Below are positions 25,915 to 34,005 of a stretch of DNA of 64,000 nucleotides, piece by piece. Location of the stretch: the NCBI GenBank assembly GCA_963818505.1, contig CAWFSJ010000001.1, positions 992,001 through 1,056,000 on the forward strand. Reading direction: 5' to 3'. Made by a program: the position numbers and the translations under genes. Numbering within the stretch: the stretch's first letter is position 1; each line of letters opens with the position of its first letter. This DNA comes from JADKAV01 sp963818505. GTDB lineage: Bacteria > Actinomycetota > Actinomycetes > S36-B12 > UBA10799. The notes under the pieces were generated by a model. It saw only the letters and a program-made list of their open reading frames with translations. It made no database searches and had not been told where the DNA came from.

Positions 25915-26727
25915 TCAGTGTTCGGCGTGCAGTGATCCGGCAATGTACACCGCTGTCAGCAGCGTGAAGATGTACGCCTGCAAAGCCTGGATCAGGGCCT
26001 CGAAAGCGGTGAAGATGATGGTCATCAGGAACGAGGTGGCCGAGCCGAGGATGCCGATGAACGACAGGCTGGCCAGGTAGAACGTGGCGACGGTGAAAAC
26101 CGTCAACAGCAAGTGGCCGGCGAACATGTTGGCGAACAACCGGATTGAGAGGGTGACTGGGCGGACCAGCACGTTCGAGATCAGTTCGATCGGGGCCAGG
26201 ATCACGTAGATGGGCTTGGGCATCCCGGGCGGGAACATCATGTTCGTGAAGAACTTGACCGGGCCCTGGTGGCGCATCCCCAGGTACATGTAGAGGATCC
26301 ACACCATGATCGCGAGCCCCACGGGGAAGGCGAACCGGGAGTTCACCGGGAACTGGGCCCCGGGAATGATGCCCCAGAGGTTACCGATCCAGACGAAGAA
26401 GAAGATGCTGAACAGAAGGGGGACGAACCGGTCGCCGTCCTTGCCGATCACCTCGCGGCTGATGCCGTCGCGAATGAACAGGTAGCCCATCTCGCCGATG
26501 CTCTGCAGTTTGCTCGGGATGAGCTGCGGGCGACGGAAGGCGATCAGGAAGAAGACGATGATGAGCAGCGAGCCGAGCAGCAGCAGGAACACCGGCTTGG
26601 TGAACTGCCCGAAGTACGGCTCGATGTCGAAGATCGACGCGTCGGGGGCGGGGAAACCGCACCCGAAATCATTGCCGAGGTGGCACCCCGGCTCGATCTC
26701 GGCCAAGGGAACGACTGCGCCCTGCAC
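25915..26727 (-). CDS. atpB: ATP synthase Fo subunit a
   Basis: 270 residues with about six membrane helices. The essential stator Arg is in LSIRLFANMFAGHLLL, and the last helix carries FEALIQALQAYIFTLLTAVY. It forms the proton half-channels against the c-ring. The GTG start overlaps the TAG stop of the upstream AtpZ-like gene by one base. Confidence 0.96.
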   Translation of the reverse strand: MQGAVVPLAEIEPGCHLGNDFGCGFPAPDASIFDIEPYFGQFTKPVFLLLLGSLLIIVFFLIAFRRPQLIPSKLQSIGEMGYLFIRDGISREVIGKDGDRFVPLLFSIFFFVWIGNLWGIIPGAQFPVNSRFAFPVGLAIMVWILYMYLGMRHQGPVKFFTNMMFPPGMPKPIYVILAPIELISNVLVRPVTLSIRLFANMFAGHLLLTVFTVATFYLASLSFIGILGSATSFLMTIIFTAFEALIQALQAYIFTLLTAVYIAGSLHAEH

Positions 26728-26981
26728 TACGCCTCCCGCTGTGTACTAGGACCGCCATCCAACTGCCGTAGGCGATAGAAGATCAGGTACGTACTGGCCA
26801 CGAGTCCGAACACCGCACCGATCGCGAGTCCCACCGACTGATTGTCGAAGTACATCCCGATCAGGAAACCGAGACCGCCGTAGATCAGAACACCGGCGAT
26901 CAGGTTGTTGAGGACCGTCCACGCCACATTGGGCGCATCGCGGTCGACGGGGGTTGGTGAAGGTTTCATGTTCGCGCTCAA
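26727..26981 (-). CDS. atpZ: AtpZ/AtpI-like ATP synthase-associated membrane protein
   Basis: 84 residues with two transmembrane helices (about 27-46 and 52-70) separated by a short YFDNQSVG loop, the layout of AtpZ (PF09527-type). This family assists ATP synthase assembly or divalent-cation supply. It lies between atpI and atpB and overlaps atpB by one base, so it is part of the atp operon. Confidence 0.8.
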   Translation of the reverse strand: MSANMKPSPTPVDRDAPNVAWTVLNNLIAGVLIYGGLGFLIGMYFDNQSVGLAIGAVFGLVASTYLIFYRLRQLDGGPSTQREA

Positions 26982-27023
26982 CCTACCAGCACCCCCCGAT
27001 ACGCAGCACGCCGCCCGCCGCGT

Positions 27024-27488
27024 TCATGAGCCGGGCTTCCGCAGTCTCGCAACGACCTCCGGGTCGTCGGACAGACCGAGCGTGGATTCGGGCTCCACGT
27101 AGGCATTGGGGCGCTTGGACAGTTGCACGACGATGAGCCCAGTCCACACCAGGGCACACACGACAATCACGGCCGCGAACACCTGAGGGTCGAAGAACGT
27201 GGCACCGCGAAGCAGCGCCAGCAGGATGAACAGGACGATGATCTGGCCGAGGTAGACCCCGAGCGCCATGTTGAGCCCGAGCGCCGGATTGTTGGCCATC
27301 ACCTTCTGGATGGCGAGTTGGCCCAGACCGAAGAACAGCAGGACGACGGCGGTGGCCATGACCCCGGCAATTACTCCCGGCGCGCCAGCCACGATCGCTC
27401 CGATGACTGTGCCCAAGACCCCGGCGATCGCAGTGCCGATCACAGGCCGGATGAGGCCATTGGCTGCCATAGCGGAATCGGGATTCAT
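27024..27488 (-). CDS. atpI: ATP synthase protein I
   Basis: 154 residues, four hydrophobic helices in two pairs (about 15-60 and 80-122), then a polar tail. AtpI proteins help c-ring assembly. As the first gene it heads the operon atpI-atpZ-atpBEFHAGDC. TACAGT lies nine bases before the ATG and GAAGAG between them, so the transcript would have a leader of only a few bases. An alternative in-frame ATG follows at residue 7. Confidence 0.82.
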   Translation of the reverse strand: MNPDSAMAANGLIRPVIGTAIAGVLGTVIGAIVAGAPGVIAGVMATAVVLLFFGLGQLAIQKVMANNPALGLNMALGVYLGQIIVLFILLALLRGATFFDPQVFAAVIVVCALVWTGLIVVQLSKRPNAYVEPESTLGLSDDPEVVARLRKPGS

Positions 27489-27722
27489 AACTCTTCAACT
27501 GTAACTGTTGGGTAAGGCGCTGCGGCTGCGGGCCTAGCGACGCGCCTGAATCGATAGGTCGGCTCTCCAGCACAGGGGCCGGCCTTGTGAACATACGAGT
27601 CGGGCAGTGGCACTCGGCAGAGTCCACGCTGGGTTACCCCGTGACCCTGGCTGCGATGGTCCTCTGTCACCTGAGACCACGAGGCGAACTGCGTGGCTCA
27701 AGTCGAGCCCCTGGTCCTCGCT
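27489..27722. other. intergenic region upstream of the atp operon
   Basis: 234 bases between the start of atpI and the stop of the secreted-protein gene, both on the minus strand. The only feature I can support is the TACAGT hexamer near the atpI end. No coding potential beyond short shadow frames, and no clear terminator, is visible. Confidence 0.5.
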
Positions 27723-28412
27723 TCAGCCGTTGCAGGCTTTGCCCAAGTCAGCAGCGGACTGCGCCCGCTTCTGGATCGCAGCGTTGAGCCTGTTGCGGAT
27801 CTTGGCCTTCCTCGACTCGGACTTGGCCTTGCGCAGGTCGCGGCGCAACTCCTTGACCGCCTTTTGGGCGGATTGGTATTTGTCGCGGGCCTTCAGGCAC
27901 TTGGCGGTCGTCGAGTCGGAGACGGTCCCGGTGATATCCACCCACGCTTGCGTGCCGTACCGCTCCTGCGCTTTGGCGACCCAGTCTGAGCAGTCGAGGG
28001 GAACGCCTGGTTGCGGGGCGCCGGCACGAGACCCCCAGCCGAGCGAGAGCCAATTCGAACCGGCCGGCGCGTAGAAGTTGACGCCCATTGTGTCCAGCGT
28101 GTTGTGGAAAGGTGGCGTCCCGGTGATGGTCTTCTCAACGCGTGCCTCTGGAGGTCCATAGAAGTAGTGACCGGTCCAGCCTGTCGGTTCGAACCCCTTC
28201 ACCTCGGGGTCCTTCCACTCCAGGACCACGAAGGCCCCGCAGTTGCCAGGGCGCGTGGGGTGGGCGATGTTCTTGTAGACGATGGTTGCCCCGACCCGTT
28301 TGACCTCGGTATCTGACGCAGTCGCGGTGGGCGCGGTGAGGGCGCTCATGGCCGCCAAACCCGCCAGCGCCGCCACGAGTGCGACTGTCCGAGTCCAAAG
28401 TCTCTGGATCAT
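27723..28412 (-). CDS. secreted protein with coiled-coil tail, function unknown
   Basis: 229 residues. An N-terminal signal peptide (positive start, hydrophobic core about 8-25, cleavage near ATASD) directs export. The mature part has a beta-rich domain with NCGAF and DCSDW cysteines, and a C-terminal helical region very rich in Lys, Arg and Ala that ends KACNG. Four cysteines could make two disulfides. ATG at 28412 is chosen because GGGAGG precedes it by seven bases; the open frame begins ten codons earlier. No family recognised. Confidence 0.65.
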   Translation of the reverse strand: MIQRLWTRTVALVAALAGLAAMSALTAPTATASDTEVKRVGATIVYKNIAHPTRPGNCGAFVVLEWKDPEVKGFEPTGWTGHYFYGPPEARVEKTITGTPPFHNTLDTMGVNFYAPAGSNWLSLGWGSRAGAPQPGVPLDCSDWVAKAQERYGTQAWVDITGTVSDSTTAKCLKARDKYQSAQKAVKELRRDLRKAKSESRKAKIRNRLNAAIQKRAQSAADLGKACNG

Positions 28413-28585
28413 GGTCGAGCCTCCCGGGCATAGCCGTGTCAAGAGGCTAACCGACGATTCCCCCGGGTGACAAGGTTGCGCCGCGACTCACGAAGAGTGC
28501 TGCCGAAGGCTACGACGTCTCGTTACGTACCGCGAAGCGCTGAGCCGACCGGTCATCGCGGCCGGACCGGCAGACGCAAACACCC

Positions 28586-29677
28586 CTAGTTGCTGGGCGC
28601 GGCCGTGGCCGGCCGCGACACGAGGAATGCCAGACCGGCGAGACCCGCCAGGAAGATGACCAGCGCCATGGGCCACGGGATCAGTGCGACGGCGACCGCC
28701 GAGAATGCGATCAACGCCGTCCAGGCGTGCATCAGGCTCACAGCGCGACGCTGCGAGTGTCCCAGTTCGATCAATCGGTGGTGCAGGTGTTCCTTATCGG
28801 GGGCGAACGGGCTGCGGCCCCTGCGTGTGCGGCGCACGATGGCCATCACGACGTCGATCAGGGGAATCGCGATCACCGCCAGCGGGAGCAGCAGCGGCAG
28901 GATCGCCGGCAGCAGCAACTCCCCCCTGACCGCGCTGGGGTCCACCCGTCCGGACAGCGTGATCGCACTGGCGGCCAGCAGCAGGCCGATCAGCATCGAT
29001 CCCGTATCCCCCATGAACAGTTTGGCCGGGTTGAGGTTGTGCGGCAGAAACCCGATGCAGATGCCGGCCAGCAGCGCGCAGATCAGCGCGGCCAACGTCG
29101 CCCGATCGAACCCGAACTCCACGGACAGCAGGAAGGCATAGACGAAGAACGCCGCCGCTGCGATGGCCACAATGCCTGCGGCCAGACCGTCGAGGCCGTC
29201 GACGAAATTGATGGCGTTGATCGTGAGTACCACGAAGAGGACTGTCAGAAGCACGCTCGTCAGGGGGTCCAGGACAAGCGTTCCCCCGATGGGCAGCCAC
29301 ACCATCTGGATACCGAGGAAGGCCATGGACCCGGCTGCCAGAACCTGGCCCGCAAACTTCGTGGGCGCATCCAGACCGAATCGGTCGTCGAGCAAGCCCA
29401 GACCCACGATCAAGGTCGCCCCCACGATCAGCGCCAAGGCCTGTCGGTTGCCGCTGAACACCACACGCAACTGCGGCAACTGACTGGCGATGAGCATGCC
29501 CGCCAGGAAGCCGCCATACATGGCAAGACCTCCCCACCGCGGCGTCGGGGTGGCGTGGATGTCCCGGTCTCGCACCTCGGCCATGGCCTTGGCCTTGATC
29601 GCCAGTCTGCGCACCGCAGGGGTTAGCAAGTAGGTCACCGCAACGGCGACCAGGAAGCAGAGCAGGTACTCCCGCAC
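28586..29677 (-). CDS. wecA: undecaprenyl-phosphate GlcNAc-1-phosphate transferase (WecA/Rfe)
   Basis: 363 residues, about eleven membrane helices. It has the polyprenyl-phosphate hexose-1-phosphate transferase motifs: LLDDRFGLDAP (DDxx, Mg), NFVDGLDGLAAG, LFMGDTGSMLIG and the cytoplasmic HLHHRLIELG that distinguishes WecA/TagO-type from MraY. It attaches GlcNAc-1-P to decaprenyl/undecaprenyl phosphate, starting arabinogalactan linker or teichoic-type polymers. Located between glyA and the atp operon, the position of rfe in mycobacteria. Its start is ten bases after the glyA stop. Confidence 0.92.
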   Translation of the reverse strand: MREYLLCFLVAVAVTYLLTPAVRRLAIKAKAMAEVRDRDIHATPTPRWGGLAMYGGFLAGMLIASQLPQLRVVFSGNRQALALIVGATLIVGLGLLDDRFGLDAPTKFAGQVLAAGSMAFLGIQMVWLPIGGTLVLDPLTSVLLTVLFVVLTINAINFVDGLDGLAAGIVAIAAAAFFVYAFLLSVEFGFDRATLAALICALLAGICIGFLPHNLNPAKLFMGDTGSMLIGLLLAASAITLSGRVDPSAVRGELLLPAILPLLLPLAVIAIPLIDVVMAIVRRTRRGRSPFAPDKEHLHHRLIELGHSQRRAVSLMHAWTALIAFSAVAVALIPWPMALVIFLAGLAGLAFLVSRPATAAPSN

Positions 29678-29687
29678 GTCGGTGGTG

Positions 29688-30950
29688 TCAGCCGAACGGG
29701 TACGCCGGGAATTCGGTCACCAGGACATCCACTGCTTCACGGACCTCTGCGCCGGCTTCCGGTTCCCGGACCGCACGCGCGATGAGCCCACCGATCTCCT
29801 TCATCTGGGACACCCCCATCCCCTGGGTGGTGACACTGGGCGAGCCGACCCGGATACCGCTGGCCACACTCGGCGGTTGCGGGTCGAACGGGATCGCGTT
29901 CTTGTTCAGCACGATTCCGGCGGCGTCGCAGCGCTGCTCTGCCTCGGCGCCGGTGACACCGAGCGCAGCCAGATCGAGCAGCGCCAGATGTGTGTCGGTG
30001 CCGCCCGTCACTGCGCGCATACCCTCGGCCTCGAGCGCGGCAGTAAGCGCTCGGGCGTTCTCGATGACATCGCGGGCGTACTGCTGGTACTGCGCAGTCG
30101 CGGCCTCCTTGAGCGCCACGGCCTTGGCTGCCACTGAATGCATCAGAGGCCCCCCTTGCATCATCGGGAAGACACCCTTGTCGATGGCTGCAGCGTGTTC
30201 GGCCTTGCACAGGATCATTCCCCCACGAGGGCCGCGCAGAACCTTGTGCGTGGTGAACGTCACGACGTCGGCGTACGGAACCGGGCTTGGTATGGCTTTG
30301 CCGGCGACCAGTCCGATGAAGTGGGCAGCGTCGACCATCAGGATCGCACCGACCTCGTCGGCGATCTGCCGGAAGGCCGCGAAGTCGATCAATCGCGGGA
30401 TCGCCGAACCGCCACAGATGATCATCTTGGGCTGGTGCTCGCGGGCAAGGTCACGGACCTGGTCGTAGTCGATGTCCTCGGTGTCCTTGTTGACGCCGTA
30501 GTGAACGGCGTCGAACCACTTGCCCGAGAACGAGACCTTGGTGCCGTGGGTCAGGTGACCACCGTGCGGCAGGCTCATGGCGAGCACCTTCTCGCCCGGC
30601 TTGACGAACGCGCCGTACACCGCGATGTTCGCCGAAGCGCCAGAGTGGGGTTGCAGGTTCGCGTGGTCGGCGTCGAAGAGCTCCCTGGCTCGCTCGATGC
30701 CGATGGTCTCGGCCTTGTCGACCTCCGAGCAACCACCGTAGTACCGCCGTCCGGGGTATCCCTCGGCGTACTTGTTGCTCAGCGTCGAACCGAGCGCGGC
30801 CAGAACCGCCGGGCTCGTGAAGTTCTCGCTGGCGATCAGCTGCAGGCCGCTGCGCAGCCGGTCCAACTCGCTGAGCAGGATCCCGGCGATCTGCGGATCC
30901 TCCGCTTCGAGCATCGCAAAATCGGGACCCCAGAACGGGACGTTGGTCAT
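29688..30950 (-). CDS. glyA: serine hydroxymethyltransferase
   Basis: 420 residues. PLP enzyme interconverting serine and glycine with tetrahydrofolate. The PLP lysine is in TFTTHKVLRGPRGG, and LIASENFTSPAVL near the start and YPGRRYYGGCSEVD are family signatures. ATG at 30950 has AGGAGA six bases upstream; the longer open frame to 31121 runs into the palindromic repeat and is rejected. First gene of a glyA-wecA unit. Confidence 0.96.
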   Translation of the reverse strand: MTNVPFWGPDFAMLEAEDPQIAGILLSELDRLRSGLQLIASENFTSPAVLAALGSTLSNKYAEGYPGRRYYGGCSEVDKAETIGIERARELFDADHANLQPHSGASANIAVYGAFVKPGEKVLAMSLPHGGHLTHGTKVSFSGKWFDAVHYGVNKDTEDIDYDQVRDLAREHQPKMIICGGSAIPRLIDFAAFRQIADEVGAILMVDAAHFIGLVAGKAIPSPVPYADVVTFTTHKVLRGPRGGMILCKAEHAAAIDKGVFPMMQGGPLMHSVAAKAVALKEAATAQYQQYARDVIENARALTAALEAEGMRAVTGGTDTHLALLDLAALGVTGAEAEQRCDAAGIVLNKNAIPFDPQPPSVASGIRVGSPSVTTQGMGVSQMKEIGGLIARAVREPEAGAEVREAVDVLVTEFPAYPFG

Positions 30951-31061
30951 TAGTTCTCCTGACGACATGTCTTCGGCCAGTGTAAGGGTGCCGGTTGGGG
31001 CCGCGGCGTCGATAGCCGTCCCACGTGGGAACGGGTCGGCGTCGGGCCGCAGGTGCCCCTG

Positions 31062-31129
31062 GTTAGAGGTTGTGCTGTTCGTTAGAGAAAACACGCGTGG
31101 ATTTGCTAACGAACAGCACAACCTCTAAC
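31062..31129. repeat. perfect 24-bp palindromic repeat, copy 3
   Basis: Arms 31062-31085 and 31106-31129 are perfect reverse complements over 24 bases (starting GTTAGAGGTTGTGCTGTT), with a 20-base centre containing CACGCGTG. It is the same family as the copies at 12.5 kb but placed in a divergent gap between glyA and the TsaC-like gene, so terminator function cannot be its only role. The outer arm (13 bases) and the CACGCGT centre are shared among copies. Confidence 0.95.
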
Positions 31130-31180
31130 GCGGGCATCGGCGAGGGCTCCTCGACCACCCAGGGCTGCAAGAATCGGCGT

Positions 31181-31795
31181 GTGATGCGCACCTATGCAGG
31201 CGACGAAGCAGGCTCGCGTGCTGCCGGCACGCGCGCAGCGGCGACTTCGGTACGCTCCGGGCGACTGGTGCTGGCCCCGGCGGACCTGCATTACGCCGTG
31301 GTCGCCGATGCGTTCTCCCTGCCCGGCGTGGCCCGCTTGCGCGAGGCCCGGCAGGTTCCGGCAGGTGCTGCGGTGCCGGTGTTCATCGACCGACGCACAA
31401 CCCTGCACGCCCTCTGGGGCCGGGTGCCGCGCGACGCTGAGGTGCTGGCACGGCGCTTCTGGCCGGGGCCACTGACGTTGATCGGCAAGCCCCAGCTGTC
31501 CTTGGCGTGGGACGCCGGGGTTGCGGATGCGGTCGCCGTCAGGATGCCGCTGCACCCCTGGATGCTGGAACTGGTCGCCGCAGTCGGTCCGTTGGCCGCA
31601 ACGGGAGCCCAGATCGCAGGCCAGCCGCAGGCCACGACTTTGCAGGACTGCGATGCGACCTCGGTTGCGATCGGTCTGGACGCAGGTGAACTCGAAGGCG
31701 GAGCCGCGTCCACGGTGGTCGATCTGCGCACGGGGGTAGAGGTTGTGCGAGAGGGCGCTATCCCGGCCGACGCGATTCTGAAGTCTCTGGACTAG
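31181..31795 (+). CDS. TsaC/Sua5-family protein with degenerate active site
   Basis: 204 residues at the conserved sua5 locus after prmC. The YrdC fold is recognisable (RFWPGPLTLIG, VRMPLHPWMLELV, TVVDLRTG near the end). Active-site signatures differ from threonylcarbamoyl-AMP synthase: the PTDT segment reads APADLHYAV, no K-x-R tract follows, and the TSANxSG motif reads TGAQIAG. It may not make threonylcarbamoyl-AMP for t6A and could have another role. GTG at 31181 (AAGAAT six bases upstream) or the next ATG is the start. The 3' end overlaps prmC by 38 bases. Confidence 0.75.
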   Translation: MMRTYAGDEAGSRAAGTRAAATSVRSGRLVLAPADLHYAVVADAFSLPGVARLREARQVPAGAAVPVFIDRRTTLHALWGRVPRDAEVLARRFWPGPLTLIGKPQLSLAWDAGVADAVAVRMPLHPWMLELVAAVGPLAATGAQIAGQPQATTLQDCDATSVAIGLDAGELEGGAASTVVDLRTGVEVVREGAIPADAILKSLD

Positions 31796-32576
31796 CCAGC
31801 CGGCCGCCGGTCACCCGATCCCGGCCCGTCAGGTCCTGCCAGGTGGTGACGGCCGTGAAACCCTCGAGCAGTTCGCGGACCTGTCCGGCTTGGGACTCCC
31901 CGTGCTCGATGAGCAGCCGTGCGCCCGGGGCCAACATCGCTCGGGCCTGGCGGATCACACAGCGGACCACATCCAGGCCGTCCGGGCCGCCGAACAGCGC
32001 CACGTGCGGATCGTGCAATGCCACTTCCGGGTCGCGCGGCACCATGCCCTCGGGGATGTACGGGGGGTTGCTCACCACGAGGTCCACCGGCCCCAACCCG
32101 CGCAGGTCGTCCGCGCACACGTCGGCTTGGCGCAATTCCACGCGTGTCCCGACGTTGCGATGCGCCCACCGAAGCGCGGCAGGATCCTTCTCCACCGCGA
32201 TGACCCTGGCTTGGGTCTCGGTGGCAAGGCTCAAGGCGATGGCACCGCTGCCCGTGCACAAGTCGACTGCCGAGGCGAACGGGTGTCGCAGGGCGATGTC
32301 CACAAGCACTTCGGTCTCGGGCCTCGGGATGAAGACCCCTGGTCCCACCTCGATGTCCAGATAACGAAAGCCTGCAGACCCTGTGAGGTGCTGCAGCGGA
32401 ACTCGTCGGCAGCGAGCGTCGACCAGGGCCTCGAGGTGAGCTGTCTGGGCAGGGGTCAATCGGGGGTCGAACCCACGGCGCCCAACCACGAACTCGATGA
32501 GCTGGTCGGCGTCGGCATGCGGGGAAGGCACCCCCGCCGCATTCAGTCGTTCAACCACATCCCGGCGAACGCTCAC
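31758..32576 (-). CDS. prmC: release factor glutamine methyltransferase
   Basis: 272 residues. N-terminal helical domain, then a class I SAM methyltransferase domain with VDLCTGSGAIALSLA (SAM site) and the catalytic NPPY in VVSNPPYIPEGM. It methylates the Gln of the GGQ motif in the release factor encoded directly upstream. GTG at 32576 overlaps the prfA stop by four bases (GTGA). The 3' end runs 38 bases into the convergent TsaC-like gene. Confidence 0.95.
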   Translation of the reverse strand: MSVRRDVVERLNAAGVPSPHADADQLIEFVVGRRGFDPRLTPAQTAHLEALVDARCRRVPLQHLTGSAGFRYLDIEVGPGVFIPRPETEVLVDIALRHPFASAVDLCTGSGAIALSLATETQARVIAVEKDPAALRWAHRNVGTRVELRQADVCADDLRGLGPVDLVVSNPPYIPEGMVPRDPEVALHDPHVALFGGPDGLDVVRCVIRQARAMLAPGARLLIEHGESQAGQVRELLEGFTAVTTWQDLTGRDRVTGGRLASPETSESRRPG

Positions 32577-33649
32577 ACCGACTCCGCCGACTCCAACCGC
32601 TGGTTCAGATCGGCTTCCAGACAACTGGTGATCACAGGGTCAAGTTCGCCGGCCAGGACCTGATCGAGGTTGTACGCCTTGAACCCTGTGCGGTGATCCG
32701 AGAGCCGGTTCTCCGGGAAGTTGTAGGTGCGTACCCGCTCGGAACGGTCCACTGTGCGGACCTGTTCCTTACGGGTGGCCGAGGCCTCTGCGGCCTTCTC
32801 CTCCTCGGCCAGTGCGACCAGTCTCGCCCGCAGGATCCGCATCGCCTGCTCCTTGTTCTGAAGCTGCGACTTCTCGTTCTGACACGAGACCACCACGCCC
32901 GTGGGCAGGTGAGTGATGCGAACGGCGGAGTCTGTGGTGTTGACGCTCTGACCGCCAGGACCTGAGGAACGATAGACGTCGATGCGAAGATCGTTGGGGT
33001 CGATGGTGACCTCGACGTCCTCGGTTTCGGGGAAGACCAGCACGCCAGCCGCAGACGTATGGATGCGCCCCTGCGACTCCGTGACCGGCACCCTCTGCAC
33101 CCGGTGGACGCCCGCTTCCCATTTCAAACGGGCGAACGGCATGTCATCCACCTCGGTGCGGCCCTTGGCCTTGATCGAGATCGTCGCGTCCTTGACCCCG
33201 CCCAGATTGGTCTCCTCGAGGTCGATGACCTCCACACGCCACCCGCGGGCTTGTGCGTATCGGTCGTACATACGCATCAAGTCGCCTGCGAACAGGGCGG
33301 ACTCATCGCCGCCCTCGCCCGCTTTGATCTCAAGGATCGCGTCGGAATCGTCAAGCGGGTCACGCGGCACAAGCAGCTCGCTGAGCCGCTCAGCCACCTG
33401 TTCGCGCTCGAGAGCCAACTGCTGCGCCTCTGCGGCGAATCCGGCATCGGCTTCTGCAAGCTCCAGAGCAGCCTGCTCATCCTCGGAAAGGCGCAGCCAG
33501 CGCTCGTAGATCTCCACGATCGGGCGCAATTGGGCGTGCCGTTTGCCTACCGTGCGAGCTCGAACGGGGTCGGCGTGTAGCGAGGGATCTGCGAGTTGGC
33601 CCTCCAACTGCTGCATCTCCTCGACGAGAGCGCTGACCCGTTCGAACAC
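32573..33649 (-). CDS. prfA: peptide chain release factor 1
   Basis: 358 residues. The GGQ loop RSSGPGGQSVNTTDSAV triggers peptidyl-tRNA hydrolysis, and the codon-recognition region near residue 185 contains the PVTESQGRIHTSA segment; the middle and C-terminal parts are canonical for RF1. GTG begins immediately after the rpmE stop codon. Coupled to prmC, which modifies it. Confidence 0.96.
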   Translation of the reverse strand: MFERVSALVEEMQQLEGQLADPSLHADPVRARTVGKRHAQLRPIVEIYERWLRLSEDEQAALELAEADAGFAAEAQQLALEREQVAERLSELLVPRDPLDDSDAILEIKAGEGGDESALFAGDLMRMYDRYAQARGWRVEVIDLEETNLGGVKDATISIKAKGRTEVDDMPFARLKWEAGVHRVQRVPVTESQGRIHTSAAGVLVFPETEDVEVTIDPNDLRIDVYRSSGPGGQSVNTTDSAVRITHLPTGVVVSCQNEKSQLQNKEQAMRILRARLVALAEEEKAAEASATRKEQVRTVDRSERVRTYNFPENRLSDHRTGFKAYNLDQVLAGELDPVITSCLEADLNQRLESAESV

Positions 33650-33865
33650 TTACTTGGCGGTCTGCTTGCCGAAGCGCTTCTCGAACTTGGCTACGCGCCC
33701 GCCGGTGTCCAGGATCTTCTGCTTGCCCGTGTAGAACGGGTGGCACTTGTTGCACACGTCCGCATGGATCTCGCCACTCTTGGCGGTGCTGCGGGTCGTG
33801 AAGGTGTTTCCGCACGAGCAGGTGACAGTGGTGTCGACGTACTCGGGGTGGATGTCGGGCTTCAT
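33650..33865 (-). CDS. rpmE: 50S ribosomal protein L31 (zinc form)
   Basis: 71 residues. The zinc-binding cysteines are kept (CSCGNTF and CNKCHPFYTGKQK), so this is the C+ form. The ending GGRVAKFEKRFGKQTAK is typical. Lies between rho and prfA as in mycobacteria. Confidence 0.96.
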   Translation of the reverse strand: MKPDIHPEYVDTTVTCSCGNTFTTRSTAKSGEIHADVCNKCHPFYTGKQKILDTGGRVAKFEKRFGKQTAK

Positions 33866-34005
33866 GATTCTCCTTTGATGGTCCCGGGTCGCCGAATCAA
33901 CGCAGCGTGAACCGGGGCTTCGTTCAGTGTAACGGTGGGCAGGCGGGAGCTATTCCCCGCGCCTAACCGAGCAGCGAGCCGATGTAGATGAGGCTTACCG
34001 TCCGG

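Noticed and set aside
29688..31121. Longer glyA starting inside the palindromic repeat
   Set aside because: ATG 30950 has a proper Shine-Dalgarno and the usual N-terminus; the extension is non-conserved repeat sequence.
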